Shown here: in pieces, positions 32,551-41,022 of the stretch
Position numbering within the stretch: position 1 is the first letter of the stretch
Layout of the letters: each line of letters begins with the position of its first letter
Source: VRUE01 sp963774405
GTDB lineage: Bacteria > Actinomycetota > Thermoleophilia > Solirubrobacterales > 70-9
Direction of reading: 5' to 3'
Length of the DNA: 64,000 nt
Assembly: GCA_963774405.1 (NCBI GenBank)
Contig: CAVZEV010000005.1
Span: 992,001 to 1,056,000, forward strand
The notes under the pieces: model-generated
What the model was told of the DNA's origin: nothing
What the model saw: the letters and a program-made list of their open reading frames with translations, nothing else
Database searches by the model: none
Position numbers and translations under genes: made by a program

Positions 32551-33356
32551 AAGGCACCCTCGAAGATCTTCTCCCACATCTCCGCCTCCTCGCCCTCTAG
32601 CTCGAAGGCATCTCGGAAGGAGGCAGCGAGCGCTAGGCGCGCTTCGATCATCTGCTCGAAAAACGTCTTTCCCCCGTGTCGTTCGGCGAATCTAGCTTGA
32701 GCAGTGCGTATCGCGCGAAAGATCTCTTTGTGAGCGTTTCGCACTCCGGTGATGAACTCCCAAAACTCATGTCCGATAAGTGTGTGAGCGTAAGGGCCGG
32801 TGCTTCTTTCCACTAGTGCGGGCTTGTTGTTGAGTCGTTCTCGCACTCCGTACACGATCCCGATCACGATGTCGTGGCCCGTTTGTTCGTGAATCTTAGG
32901 GAATGAAGCAATCATCTCGTTGGCATGAGACTGATTCATGGTCCACGGGCCGGACTTCAGGCTCAAAAAGTAACGAGAGCCTTCGACGGTCGTCTCTACG
33001 TCGATTGGGCTATATAGATCAGGTTCTGCGCTCTTCTCGGCTGGCTTGATTACTCCAAAGGGAGGCAAGATCTTGTCCTCGATGAACTTGCCAAAGGCCG
33101 TTGCATCGCCGTGGTGAAGCTTTGAATTTTGGATGTACTCGGCGGCCTCAAATGGAGAGAAGATGTTGTAGGCGGGTGCAAGAGCGAGCATCAAAAAAGG
33201 ATTTATGTTGACGTCCGGGCTTCTTGCGTCTATCAACTCGCGCGCCTTTTTTAGGCGACGCTCTAGGAGTTGATCGGTCTCCTCGACGATGCCCTCGAAC
33301 TTGTCACTGGGCATGAGTTCCTCTAGATCTCTTCGTCTCAACGCTGGGCTGGTCAT
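32547..33356 (-). CDS. Type II restriction endonuclease, PmeII-like
   Basis: 269 residues with no resemblance to housekeeping proteins. INPFLMLALAPAYNIFSPFE and KLHHGDATAFGKFIEDKILP recall the PmeII group of restriction endonucleases. A PD-(D/E)xK-like centre could be formed by EPDLYSPIDVETTV and FLSLKSGPWTM. The local base composition is markedly less GC-rich than that of its neighbours, a sign of transfer. It overlaps the methylase tail to tail and follows vsr by six bases. Family call rests on memory of motif text, so moderate confidence; the role as restriction partner is strongly supported by context. Confidence 0.7.
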   Translation of the reverse strand: MTSPALRRRDLEELMPSDKFEGIVEETDQLLERRLKKARELIDARSPDVNINPFLMLALAPAYNIFSPFEAAEYIQNSKLHHGDATAFGKFIEDKILPPFGVIKPAEKSAEPDLYSPIDVETTVEGSRYFLSLKSGPWTMNQSHANEMIASFPKIHEQTGHDIVIGIVYGVRERLNNKPALVERSTGPYAHTLIGHEFWEFITGVRNAHKEIFRAIRTAQARFAERHGGKTFFEQMIEARLALAASFRDAFELEGEEAEMWEKIFEGAF

Positions 33357-33362
33357 GAGTGG

Positions 33363-33851
33363 CTACCTCAGTTGTCTTGAGCGTTGTCGGCGGGCCAGGA
33401 GGGCCTTACGCGCGTCGTTGGCCACAGCGATGGGTGGTTCGTGTTCCCAGTAGCGAAGGACGAGCCAGCCGGCTTCCGCGAGAACTTCCGAATTGCGCTG
33501 ATCGCGAGCGACGTTCCGCGCGATCTTGTCCGCCCAATACGAGCTGTTTTTCTTTGGCAGCCGACCGTGGTCGGGGCAGCCGTGCCAAAAGCAGCCATCT
33601 ACAAAAACAGCGACTTTCTCCCGTGGGAAGACGATGTCTGCTTGGCAGCGCAAGCCCCTCTCCGGTCGTGCGTGCTTTCGAAAACGTAGACCGGATTGGT
33701 GGAGCAGTGACCTGATGAGTCGCTCGGGTCGAGTGTCCCTCCCACGGTTCCCGATCATCACTGCCTTTACGCTCGCCGATGTGGCTGGTGGCGCGGGTAG
33801 TTTCGGTCCGAACCTTCGGAGTAGTTCCGCACCGCTTGGACGAGTTTGCAC
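33363..33851 (-). CDS. vsr: Very short patch repair endonuclease
   Basis: Nicks next to T:G mismatches that arise when 5-methylcytosine deaminates, which protects a genome carrying a C5 methylase. The 162-residue sequence has the family start IGNRGRDTRPERLIRSLLHQ, then ADIVFPREKVAVFVDGCFWH and GCPDHGRLPKKNSSYWADKI. The Asp of ADIVF and the following His/Cys are the catalytic and zinc positions. The GTG start 33851 gives the usual N-terminal segment; ATG 33758 is a shorter alternative. It lies upstream of the endonuclease in the same operon and opposite to the methylase. Confidence 0.92.
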   Translation of the reverse strand: MQTRPSGAELLRRFGPKLPAPPATSASVKAVMIGNRGRDTRPERLIRSLLHQSGLRFRKHARPERGLRCQADIVFPREKVAVFVDGCFWHGCPDHGRLPKKNSSYWADKIARNVARDQRNSEVLAEAGWLVLRYWEHEPPIAVANDARKALLARRQRSRQLR

Positions 33852-33904
33852 AAAGGGCTTCTATCAGAGCCAGTCCGTGCCCGCGACTGATTAACTGCTG
33901 ATCT

Positions 33905-34360
33905 ATGCGTGTCTCAGCCAAGGCTGACTATGCGGTGCGGGCGGCTGCCGAGCTCGCCGCCGCCGATGACGGGCCGGTCAAGGGCGAGAAACTCGCTGAC
34001 TCTCAGGACATTCCGCTGCAGTTCTTGGAGCACATCCTCTTGGAGTTGAAGCACGCGGGGATCGTGCGGGCGCGGCGGGGGGCCAAGGGTGGCTACTGGT
34101 TGGCGCGGCCCGCCGACGAGGTGACGATCGCCGACATCGTCCGCGCGGTCGAGGGGCCGATCGCGCACGTGCAGTCGGCGCCGCCGGAGTCGATCGAGTA
34201 CCGCGGCAACGCCGAGCACCTGCAGGAGGTCTGGATCGCCGTACGCGCCAGCCTGCGGACCGTGCTCGAGCACGTCACCCTCGCCGACCTGGTCAGCGGC
34301 GAGCTGCCCGGCGAGGTCAAGGCCCTTGCCGCCGAGCCCGACGCCTGGGCCGCCCGCTAG
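33905..34360 (+). CDS. Rrf2-family transcriptional regulator lacking cluster Cys
   Basis: 151-residue winged-helix regulator. MRVSAKADYAVRAAAELAAA starts in the classic Rrf2 way; the recognition helix is QFLEHILLELKHAGIVRARR and the wing GAKGGYWLARPADEVTIADI. In IscR-type members three Cys in the region after EGP hold an Fe-S cluster; here there is no Cys in the whole protein, so it must sense something else or act constitutively. It is divergent from the restriction operon, with a 53-base shared gap, and may regulate it. Confidence 0.88.
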   Translation: MRVSAKADYAVRAAAELAAADDGPVKGEKLADSQDIPLQFLEHILLELKHAGIVRARRGAKGGYWLARPADEVTIADIVRAVEGPIAHVQSAPPESIEYRGNAEHLQEVWIAVRASLRTVLEHVTLADLVSGELPGEVKALAAEPDAWAAR

Positions 34361-34453
34361 CGAAACGCTCCAAGCTGACTCGGCTCTCCGTTCGTTCGTC
34401 TTTCGGCGCGAATTGCGCACCACGCGTGCGTCGAACGCCGTCATCCTCGGCCG

Positions 34454-34675
34454 ATGCTTCTGGACCCGATCGCGCATATTGGCCTCGCGGTATCGCTTGA
34501 GGCTGCGGCTACGTCGATTGGCGCTGGGGTCGTTGTTGGAGGGTTCGTCGCAGCGACGGGCGCGATGCTGAGTAGGCGCTCGCGTAGGGAAGTCGAGGAC
34601 ACAGCTTTGAGAGACGGCTACATCGGGGGAGTTGCCGGAATTCTTTGTCTGCTTTTGGATCTACTGACGCGATAG
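34454..34675 (+). CDS. Small membrane protein, hypothetical
   Basis: 73 residues with two hydrophobic segments (IAHIGLAVSLEAAATSIGAG and GGVAGILCLLLDLLTR) separated by a basic loop SRRSRREVED. Possibly a holin-like or accessory membrane protein, but I do not recognise it. It is 10 bases upstream of another small membrane gene, so both may be co-expressed. Confidence 0.45.
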   Translation: MLLDPIAHIGLAVSLEAAATSIGAGVVVGGFVAATGAMLSRRSRREVEDTALRDGYIGGVAGILCLLLDLLTR

Positions 34676-34685
34676 GGTAAGCGCT

Positions 34686-34883
34686 GTGGGACCGAGGAAT
34701 ATCTACATCTCAATTGCCGTAATGGCGGTGATCCTCTTCGGTGGGGGCTTCGCGGTGCAGAGCCTTGGCGGGACCGCGATCCAGATCGTGACGGTCATTG
34801 GGATAGCAGCCGGTTTCATCGTGCTCCACGCTCTCGACGGCCGAGATCGGCGCCGGGAGCGAGCCAAGCAGAAGGCCGCCTAG
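34686..34883 (+). CDS. Small membrane protein, hypothetical
   Basis: 65 residues, GTG start. Two membrane helices (YISIAVMAVILFGGGFAV and AIQIVTVIGIAAGFIVL) are followed by a strongly charged cytoplasmic tail DGRDRRRERAKQKAA. The stop overlaps the convergent VWA gene by four bases. No function recognised. Confidence 0.5.
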   Translation: MGPRNIYISIAVMAVILFGGGFAVQSLGGTAIQIVTVIGIAAGFIVLHALDGRDRRRERAKQKAA

Positions 34884-36283
34884 TCGGCTGCGGGGACGCC
34901 GCCGGCGACTACGTTGACGAAGTTCTCCAGGTGGCGGGTGGTCCAGCACTCGAAGGCGCCGTCGCAGTAGCGCTCGTAGGCGGCCATCACCGAGTCGCCG
35001 TAGTTCCAGTAGAGCTTCGGCTCGGGGTTGAGCCAGAAGAGCCGACCGGCGCGTTCGGAGACCTGGGCGAAGACCTCGGCGTGGGGCTCGCGGCCGTTGG
35101 TGCGGGCGTCGCCGAGCACGATCACGGTCGAGCGGGGGTCGAGGTCGTCGGAGATCTCGCCGAGGAACTCGAGCCAGACGCGGCCGTAGTCGGTGTAGCC
35201 GGAGACATCGGCGACGCCGCCCTCGCTGGAGATGCGCTGGGCGATCACGCGGAAGTCGCGCTCGTGCTCGAAGACGTCGGTGACCTCGGAGATGCGCTCG
35301 ATGAAGACGAAGCTGCGCAGCTTGCGGAAGGAGTCGTGCAGAGCGTGCAGGACCGAGAGGAAGAAGACGCTGGCCGAGGTGACCGAGGTCGAGACGTCGC
35401 AGAGCACGTAGATCTCCGGCCGGCGCGGTCGCTTGGGGCGGTAGCGCAGGTTCATCGGCACGCCGCCGGTCTCCAGTGAGCCGCGCATCGTCCGCCGCAC
35501 GTCGATGCTCTGGCCGCGGCGGCGGCCGCGCTGCTCGTGGCCGAGCGTCGCCAGGCGTCGCTTCATCTGCGAGACCGCGCGGTGCACGGCGGCGAGGTCC
35601 TGGGTCGGGCTGGTCGGCAGCGCCCGGTCGAGCTCGGCCAGCGGCCGCGAGGGGGGCAGGGTGGAGGTGCGCTCGATCAGGTCGCGCTCGAGCTCGCGGC
35701 GCAGGTGGCGCTCGAAGGCGTTGAGCTGGTCGCGCTCGATCGGCGGCAGCTCGCCGGCGCCGTCCTCGGCCTCGGCCTGGGTGCCGGCCGAGAGCCCCAG
35801 GGTGCGGCGGATCCGCTGCACGTCGACGCCGACCACTCCCGAGCCCTCTCCCTGGCGGCCGAAGGCGGAGATCGCCAGGCGGGCCAGGTCGCGCATCGTG
35901 CCCTCGTCTTCCTCGATGATCGCCTGGCGGATCTGCTCGCGCAGCTCGTCGATGTCGAGTCGCTCCGCTCCCTCGCCGCGCCGGCCGCTTTCCTCGATCC
36001 CGCGCGAGATCGCCTCGGTCTCGGCGGCGCGGAAGAACCAGCGGTCGAAGAGCAGCTCGAAGAGGCGGCGGTCCTCCTGGGACTTGGCAATCGTGCTCGC
36101 CAGCGCCTCGCGGAAGTCCTCGCGCGAGGTCCAGGGCACCTCGTCCAGCGCCGCGAAGGCGTCGAGGATCTCCGAGGTGCCAACCGAGACGCCCTCGCTG
36201 CGCAGCTCCTCGCAGAAGCCGAGCAGCTTCGCCGCCAGCCCCGGCGGGCCGGCCTCAGCTTTGGGGCCGTACGGGCTCGGCAA
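34880..36283 (-). CDS. VWA-domain protein, CoxE-like
   Basis: 467 residues. An N-terminal helical part (FCEELRSEGVSVGTSEILDA) and a C-terminal von Willebrand A domain from about residue 285. The metal-binding site is formed by CDVSTSVTSASVFFLSVLHA (a DxSxS form) and VIVLGDARTNGR. A long charged linker (about 150-260) separates them. CoxE-like proteins work with MoxR ATPases to insert metals or cofactors into partner enzymes, as in CO dehydrogenase maturation. No such client enzyme is in the window. The gene overlaps the MoxR gene by 29 bases, indicating coupling. Confidence 0.87.
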   Translation of the reverse strand: MPSPYGPKAEAGPPGLAAKLLGFCEELRSEGVSVGTSEILDAFAALDEVPWTSREDFREALASTIAKSQEDRRLFELLFDRWFFRAAETEAISRGIEESGRRGEGAERLDIDELREQIRQAIIEEDEGTMRDLARLAISAFGRQGEGSGVVGVDVQRIRRTLGLSAGTQAEAEDGAGELPPIERDQLNAFERHLRRELERDLIERTSTLPPSRPLAELDRALPTSPTQDLAAVHRAVSQMKRRLATLGHEQRGRRRGQSIDVRRTMRGSLETGGVPMNLRYRPKRPRRPEIYVLCDVSTSVTSASVFFLSVLHALHDSFRKLRSFVFIERISEVTDVFEHERDFRVIAQRISSEGGVADVSGYTDYGRVWLEFLGEISDDLDPRSTVIVLGDARTNGREPHAEVFAQVSERAGRLFWLNPEPKLYWNYGDSVMAAYERYCDGAFECWTTRHLENFVNVVAGGVPAAD

Positions 36284-37136
36284 GCTTCACCCCGACTCGC
36301 TCGGCGACCAGCTCGATGTCGGTGCGGTGCTTGACGATGACCGACATCGATTGCTCGAAGGTCTCGCGGTCGATGTCCTCGCTGCCCATCAGCAGCAGCG
36401 TGCGGGCCCAGTCGATCGACTCGGCGATCGAGGGCGGCTTCTTCAGGTCGAGGTCGCGGACCATCCGGACCACCTCGACCAGCTTGCGAGTCAGCGCCTC
36501 GGAGAGCTCGGGGGCGTGCAGGCGGACGATCTCCATCTCGCGCTCGAGCTCGGGGTAGTCGAGCCAGAGATAGAGGCAGCGCCGCTTCAGCGCCTCGGTC
36601 AGCTCGCGCGAGTTGTTCGAGGTGAGGATCACGATCGGCATCGTCGTCGCCGAGACCTGGCCCAGCTCCGGGATCGTGATCTGGAAGTCGGAGAGCAGCT
36701 CGAGCAGCATCGCCTCGAACTCCTGGTCGGTCTTGTCGATCTCGTCGATCAGCAGCACCACCGGCTCGGCATTGGCGATCGCCCGCAGCAGCGGGCGCTC
36801 GAGCAGGAACTCCTTGTCGAAGATGTCGCCGTGGACGTCCTCCCAGCCGTCCTCGCCGCCGGCCTGGATGCGCAGCAGTTGCTTGCGGTAGTTCCACTCA
36901 TACAGCGCCTTGGCCTCGTCGAGGCCCTCGTAGCACTGTAGGCGGATCAGCTCGCGGCCGGTGGCGCGGGAGAGCGCCTTGGCCAGCTCGGTCTTGCCGA
37001 CCCCGGCCGGGCCCTCGACCAGGACCGGCTTGCCCAGCCGCTGGGCGAGGAAGGAGACCAGCGCGGCGGGCTCGTCGGCGAGGTAGCCGACCTCGGCGAG
37101 CGCCTGCTTAACCTCAGCTGCGGAACCGTCGGCCAT
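36255..37136 (-). CDS. MoxR/CoxD-type AAA+ ATPase
   Basis: 293-residue AAA+ chaperone from ATG 37136. Walker A GPAGVGKTE (about 43-51), Walker B VVLLIDEIDKTDQEFE (about 125), sensor 1 TSNNSREL, and the Arg-finger region LKRRCLYLWLDYPELE. The DEIDK form and FLLERPLLRAI insert are typical of the CoxD/MoxR branch. Paired with the downstream VWA protein it should act as a remodelling chaperone for a metalloenzyme. The start codon directly overlaps an ATG on the opposite strand, leaving almost no space for promoters. Confidence 0.9.
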   Translation of the reverse strand: MADGSAAEVKQALAEVGYLADEPAALVSFLAQRLGKPVLVEGPAGVGKTELAKALSRATGRELIRLQCYEGLDEAKALYEWNYRKQLLRIQAGGEDGWEDVHGDIFDKEFLLERPLLRAIANAEPVVLLIDEIDKTDQEFEAMLLELLSDFQITIPELGQVSATTMPIVILTSNNSRELTEALKRRCLYLWLDYPELEREMEIVRLHAPELSEALTRKLVEVVRMVRDLDLKKPPSIAESIDWARTLLLMGSEDIDRETFEQSMSVIVKHRTDIELVAERVGVKLAEPVRPQS

Positions 37137-37143
37137 GGGGGCG

Positions 37144-37413
37144 ATGATAATCGGCCCTGTGCCCGACCTCGCCCTGCCGCTCGCCGCGTTGCTGCCCCAC
37201 AGCGCCACGCCCTACATCGCCCTGGTCCTGATCGGCTTCGCGGTCGGCATCCTCGGCCACCTCAGCTCGGCCCGTTGGCTGGTCGCCGCCGGGGTGATCC
37301 TGATCTTCCTCGGCGCCTTCCTCTTCCCGGTCGCGGTCAACTTCACCCAGGAAAGCCCGGGCAGGATCGAAGCGCCCGAAGAAGGCCAGAGGGCGCTGGA
37401 AACGGTTCGCTGA
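37144..37413 (+). CDS. Small membrane protein divergent from MoxR gene
   Basis: About 90 residues with two helices (YIALVLIGFAVGILGHL and WLVAAGVILIFLGAFLFPVA) and a charged tail that ends EEGQRALETVR. ATG 37135, ATG 37144 and GTG 37159 are all possible starts; 37144 has a G-rich stretch in front. Function unknown. It is followed 64 bases later by a lipoprotein gene. Confidence 0.55.
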   Translation: MIIGPVPDLALPLAALLPHSATPYIALVLIGFAVGILGHLSSARWLVAAGVILIFLGAFLFPVAVNFTQESPGRIEAPEEGQRALETVR

Positions 37414-37477
37414 GGGGCGCACCCGCTAGCTTTACGAGCACGCCAACCCGACCGTCTCGTCCAGGAGGCCAAACGCT

Positions 37478-38593
37478 TTGAGCCGAGCTCGCATCCTTTC
37501 CGTTTTCGTCGCGCTGATCGCGCTCAGCGCGGCCCTTGCCGCCTGCGGTGGCGGCAGCAGCAGCGACCCCCAGACGGTGGTCGAAGAAGCGACCCTGAAA
37601 GGGATCGAAAGCGGCAAGCTCAACCTCGCGCTCGACCTCAACGTCGAGGGCAAGAAAGGCGGCAAGGTCGAAGCCGCCCTCGCCGGGCCGTTCCGCGGCG
37701 AAAGCGGAGCCGAATACCCCGAACTCGACCTCACCTTCTCGAGCAAGGGCTCGCTCGGCGGCAAAGACCTGAACCGGGAAGGCGGCCTCACCCTGCTCGG
37801 TAACAAGGCCTACGTGGGCTATGAAGGAACCGAGTACGAAGTCGACGCGACCACCTTCAACTTCGTCAAATCGATGCTCAAGCAGGGCGGGGGAGAAGGC
37901 AAAGGGAGTGAAATTTCCGCCTGCACAGAAGCGGCGGGAGAACTCCAGCTCTCGGATTTCGTCGAAAGCCTGAAGAGCGACGGCAGCGCCGAGGTCGGCG
38001 GCACGAGCACGACCAAGGTCAGCGGCGAGCTCGACGCCACCGCTGCGGTCGAAGCGGTGAGCACGCTGGTCGAAGACCCCAAGTGCAGCGAACAGCTGAG
38101 CGCGGCCGGGCCGCTGCCCTCGGCGGCCGAACTCGACAAGGCAAAGAGCACGGTGCAGAGCTCGCTCAAGTCGGCTCACGTCGACCTCTACGTCGGCGAC
38201 GACCACATCGTGCGGCGGATCGTGGCGCAGGCGACGATCGAACCGCCGAAGACCTCCAAATCCGGCGCGAAACGGGTCGAAGTGGATCTCGACCTGACCC
38301 TGACCGGGGTCAACGAAGAACAGACGATCTCCGCGCCGGCCGCCTCGAAGCCGCTCAGTGACCTCTTCCTCAAGCTCGGCATCAACCCGATCGAACTGCT
38401 CGGCCAGCTCCAGAACGGCGGCTCGCAGGGGCTTGGCAGCCTGCTCGAACGCCTCGGCGAAGCCGGTGGCTCGGGCGGCGGCTCCAAGGGCAGCGGCGGC
38501 AGCTCAGGCGGCGGCCGGCAGTCCTACTACGAATGCCTGGGCGAAGCGCACACCCCGGTCGATATCCAGAACTGCACGGGGTTGCTCCAGTAG
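37478..38593 (+). CDS. Secreted lipoprotein, LppX/LprG-like
   Basis: 371 residues. The TTG start is preceded by AGGAGG. A signal peptide ends in the lipobox ALAACGGGSS. The mature domain (ATLKGIESGKLNLALDLNVE onward, with repeated beta strands and VSGELDATAAVEAVSTL) resembles the LppX/LprAFG fold, a half-barrel that carries lipids between membrane and envelope. A Gly/Ser-rich linker at about 328-345 leads to a tail with two Cys, YYECLGEAHTPVDIQNCTGL. In this window of lipid-transport genes a lipid-carrier role is reasonable but not proven. Confidence 0.7.
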   Translation: MSRARILSVFVALIALSAALAACGGGSSSDPQTVVEEATLKGIESGKLNLALDLNVEGKKGGKVEAALAGPFRGESGAEYPELDLTFSSKGSLGGKDLNREGGLTLLGNKAYVGYEGTEYEVDATTFNFVKSMLKQGGGEGKGSEISACTEAAGELQLSDFVESLKSDGSAEVGGTSTTKVSGELDATAAVEAVSTLVEDPKCSEQLSAAGPLPSAAELDKAKSTVQSSLKSAHVDLYVGDDHIVRRIVAQATIEPPKTSKSGAKRVEVDLDLTLTGVNEEQTISAPAASKPLSDLFLKLGINPIELLGQLQNGGSQGLGSLLERLGEAGGSGGGSKGSGGSSGGGRQSYYECLGEAHTPVDIQNCTGLLQ

Positions 38594-39690
38594 TCGCGTT
38601 CCTCCGCACTCCATATGGCTGGCCCTATCTGCTGACGCCGCTGATCCCGCTGGCGGTGGCGCTGGATCTCGCCGGCGCCACCGCCGGGGCGGTCTTCGCC
38701 ACCTCGGCGCTCGGGATCATCCCGACGGCTGCCCTGATGGGCCGCGCCACCGAGGAGCTGGCGGCGCGCTCGGGCCCCGGCATCGGCGGCCTGCTCAACG
38801 TCACCTTCGGCAACGCGCCGGAGCTGATCATCGCCCTCTTCGCCCTCGGCCAGGGGCTGCAGGAGGTGGTCAAGGCCTCGATCATCGGCTCGATCATCGG
38901 CAACATCCTGCTCGTGCTCGGCGCCGCGATGCTCTTCGGCGGCATCGGTCGCGAGAAGCAGACCTTCAGCCGCACCGGTGCAAGCGTGCAGACCTCGATG
39001 CTGCTGCTCGCTGCCGCGGCGCTGCTGATGCCGGCGATCTTCGAGCTGGTCGACGGCAAGGGCCTGCCGCTGCCGGGGGCCGAAATCGTCGACTACGGCT
39101 CGACCGCCGAGCACCTCTCGCTGCTGGTCGCGATCGTGCTCATCTTCACCTACGTGGCCGGCCTCTTCTTCTCGCTGAAGACCCACCGCGAGCTCTTCAA
39201 CCCCGAGTACGGCGACGAGGACAGCTGGGGCTGGTCGGTGCGCAAATCGGTTCTCATGCTCGCCGGCGCCGGGGTCCTCGTCGGGGTGATGTCCGAGATC
39301 CTGGTCGGCTCGATCCAGGAGACCTCGCACGCGATCGGCCTCTCGGAGTTCTTCATCGGCGTGATCGTCGTCGCCATCGTCGGCAACGCGGCCGAGCACT
39401 GGGTCGCGGTCCTGGTCGCGATGAAGGACAAGATGGACCTCTCGGTCAACATCGCGATCGGCTCCAGCGCCCAGGTCGCGCTCTTCGTCGCCCCGGTGCT
39501 CGTGCTCGCCTCGTTCTTCCTCGGCCCGCACCCGCTCGCCCTCGTCTTCAACGGCTTCGAGCTGGGCGCGATCCTGCTCGCCGTGCTGATCGCCAACTAC
39601 GTCACCCAGGACGGCGAGTCGACCTGGTTCGAGGGTCTCCAGCTGCTCGCCGTCTACGTCGTCTTCGGGATCGCCTTCTATTACGCCTGA
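38533..39690 (+). CDS. Calcium/proton (cation) exchanger, CaCA family
   Basis: Membrane antiporter of about 355-385 residues with ten or eleven helices. The two alpha repeats are visible: FGNAPELIIALFALGQGLQE in the first half and VGNAAEHWVAVLVAMKDKMD in the second; the acidic residue in each binds Ca2+. It exports Ca2+ in exchange for H+. No standard start lies between ATG 38533 and the first helix, so the gene probably overlaps the lipoprotein end by 61 bases; otherwise a CTG start near 38632 would be needed. Confidence 0.88.
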   Translation: MPGRSAHPGRYPELHGVAPVVAFLRTPYGWPYLLTPLIPLAVALDLAGATAGAVFATSALGIIPTAALMGRATEELAARSGPGIGGLLNVTFGNAPELIIALFALGQGLQEVVKASIIGSIIGNILLVLGAAMLFGGIGREKQTFSRTGASVQTSMLLLAAAALLMPAIFELVDGKGLPLPGAEIVDYGSTAEHLSLLVAIVLIFTYVAGLFFSLKTHRELFNPEYGDEDSWGWSVRKSVLMLAGAGVLVGVMSEILVGSIQETSHAIGLSEFFIGVIVVAIVGNAAEHWVAVLVAMKDKMDLSVNIAIGSSAQVALFVAPVLVLASFFLGPHPLALVFNGFELGAILLAVLIANYVTQDGESTWFEGLQLLAVYVVFGIAFYYA

Positions 39691-39700
39691 GCTCAATCGG

Positions 39701-40081
39701 TCAGGCCGCGTAAGCGGCAACCACAGAGACTTCTTCGTGGTCGATTGCTTCCGAGCGCAGCGCGCGTGAGCTGACCAAGGCCGGCTTGCGCCCGGCTGGA
39801 GAGACATCGAAGCAGAACTCGATACCCAGTCTTCGCACGGCGTTGATGACCGTGTCGATCTCTGGATTGTGTTCCCCCGCCTCGAGCTTGACAACGCGGG
39901 GCTGAGACACGCCGAGACGCTTGGCCAGCTGTCGCTGATTGAGGTCGTTGTCGGCTCGATACCGAAGCAGGGCGATCGAAAACGCCCGCGCCGGAGCGAG
40001 TCGCTGCCATTCGGCGCGGAAGCTCGGATTTGCCAACTGCTCCTCGGCAAGCAACGAATCGAAACTCTTCGTCTTGGTCAT
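39701..40081 (-). CDS. XRE-family antitoxin (HigA-like)
   Basis: 126 residues. The helix-turn-helix DLNQRQLAKRLGVSQPRVVK lies at about residues 46-65, followed by LEAGEHNPEIDTVINAVRRL. Toxin gene first and antitoxin second is the order of HigBA systems. The protein would both block the toxin and repress the operon. The C-terminal 40 residues are probably the toxin-binding or dimerising part. ATG 40081 lies 48 bases after the toxin stop, with a palindrome between. Confidence 0.85.
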   Translation of the reverse strand: MTKTKSFDSLLAEEQLANPSFRAEWQRLAPARAFSIALLRYRADNDLNQRQLAKRLGVSQPRVVKLEAGEHNPEIDTVINAVRRLGIEFCFDVSPAGRKPALVSSRALRSEAIDHEEVSVVAAYAA

Positions 40082-40111
40082 AGAAACCCTTCCCGTCGTT
40101 TCCGCTGCCCA

Positions 40112-40133
40112 CTGATAACGATAGTATTATCAG
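40112..40133 (-). promoter_or_regulatory. Palindromic operator between toxin and antitoxin genes
   Basis: CTGATAA (40112-40118) and TTATCAG (40127-40133) are perfect inverted arms, 8 bases apart, in an AT-rich patch overlapping the toxin stop codon. It could be an operator for a second promoter giving extra antitoxin. Confidence 0.55.
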
Positions 40134-40447
40134 ATCTTGGGCCTCAGCCTCTGCTGTGCGCTTTGGATGGCACGGTTCAGCTCTGACTTTTTCGCTGATA
40201 CCGCGAGGATCGAGAAGTGATCTTCGACGCGGGCATACACAAGACGGACGGGAGAGCGGCCCTGTTTTGGCCTCAGCTCCAGAAGGCCGCTCGCGTTGGT
40301 CAATGATTTGGTGTGAGGGGGCCGCAGTCGAGGGCCCAGCACCCTCAACTTCTCGACTGCGTTGAATACGGCGGTTCTATCCCCGCGGGACTTGACCTCT
40401 TCGAAGTCGAGCACGGCGCGGCTGTCGAAGTCGACTTGCCAATCCAC
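40130..40447 (-). CDS. RelE-superfamily toxin (HigB/Gp49-like)
   Basis: 105 residues. DWQVDFDSRAVLDFEEVKSR, then HTKSLTNASGLLELRPKQGR, SPVRLVYARVEDHFSILAVS and the Lys-rich SAKKSELNRAIQSAQQRL follow the Gp49/HigB plan, an mRNA interferase that cuts messages on the ribosome. The basic residues in ELRPKQGRSPVRLVYAR are the expected RNA-binding and catalytic set. The frame is intact, unlike the toxin at 9.7 kb. It lies 37 bases downstream of bcp on the same strand. Confidence 0.85.
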   Translation of the reverse strand: MDWQVDFDSRAVLDFEEVKSRGDRTAVFNAVEKLRVLGPRLRPPHTKSLTNASGLLELRPKQGRSPVRLVYARVEDHFSILAVSAKKSELNRAIQSAQQRLRPKI

Positions 40448-40484
40448 TCGGAGACAAGCAAAATTCGCCCCACGGGTGGCGATA

Positions 40485-40955
40485 TCAAGTCAGGGCGAGT
40501 TCGCTGAGCGCCTTCAGCACGACGTCGTCGTGCGTCTTGGGCGAGACCTTGGGGAAGACCTTGGCGATCTTGCCCTCCGGGTCGATGATGAAGGTGGCGC
40601 GCTGCACGCCCATGTACTTCTTGCCGTACATCGACTTCTCGACCCAGGTGCCGTACTTCTCGGCAACTGCGTGGTCGGCGTCGGCGAGCAGGGTGAAGTC
40701 GAGATCGAATTTGCCGGCGAACTTGCCCACGGCCTCGACCTCGTCGGGGGAGACGCCGATGACGCGGGCGCCCGCTTCCTTGTACTCAGCGCGGCGGTCT
40801 CGAATGCCGCAGGCCTGGGTGGTACAGCCGGGCGTGTCGGCGCGGGGATAGAAGTAGAGGACGACCGTCTGCCCCTTGAGGTCGGAGAGCTTGACGGGAT
40901 CGCCGCTCTGATTGGGCAACTCGAAGTCGGGGGCCTTGTCGCCTGCCTGGAGCAT
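40485..40955 (-). CDS. bcp: Thiol peroxidase Bcp (peroxiredoxin Q)
   Basis: 156 residues that reduce hydrogen peroxide and organic hydroperoxides in the cytoplasm. The active site is YPRADTPGCTTQACGIRDR, with the peroxidatic Cys and the resolving Cys five residues later, the common Bcp pattern. GVSPDEVEAVGKFAGKFDLD and RATFIIDPEGKIAKVF are also standard. It is followed by the HigBA-like pair and may share transcripts with it. Confidence 0.95.
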   Translation of the reverse strand: MLQAGDKAPDFELPNQSGDPVKLSDLKGQTVVLYFYPRADTPGCTTQACGIRDRRAEYKEAGARVIGVSPDEVEAVGKFAGKFDLDFTLLADADHAVAEKYGTWVEKSMYGKKYMGVQRATFIIDPEGKIAKVFPKVSPKTHDDVVLKALSELALT

Positions 40956-41022
40956 CGGCGCGGGAGGCTAACTCAACTCCCGGCCGAATAGTGCGGACTC
41001 CAATTAGAGGATCCGCATCCAC

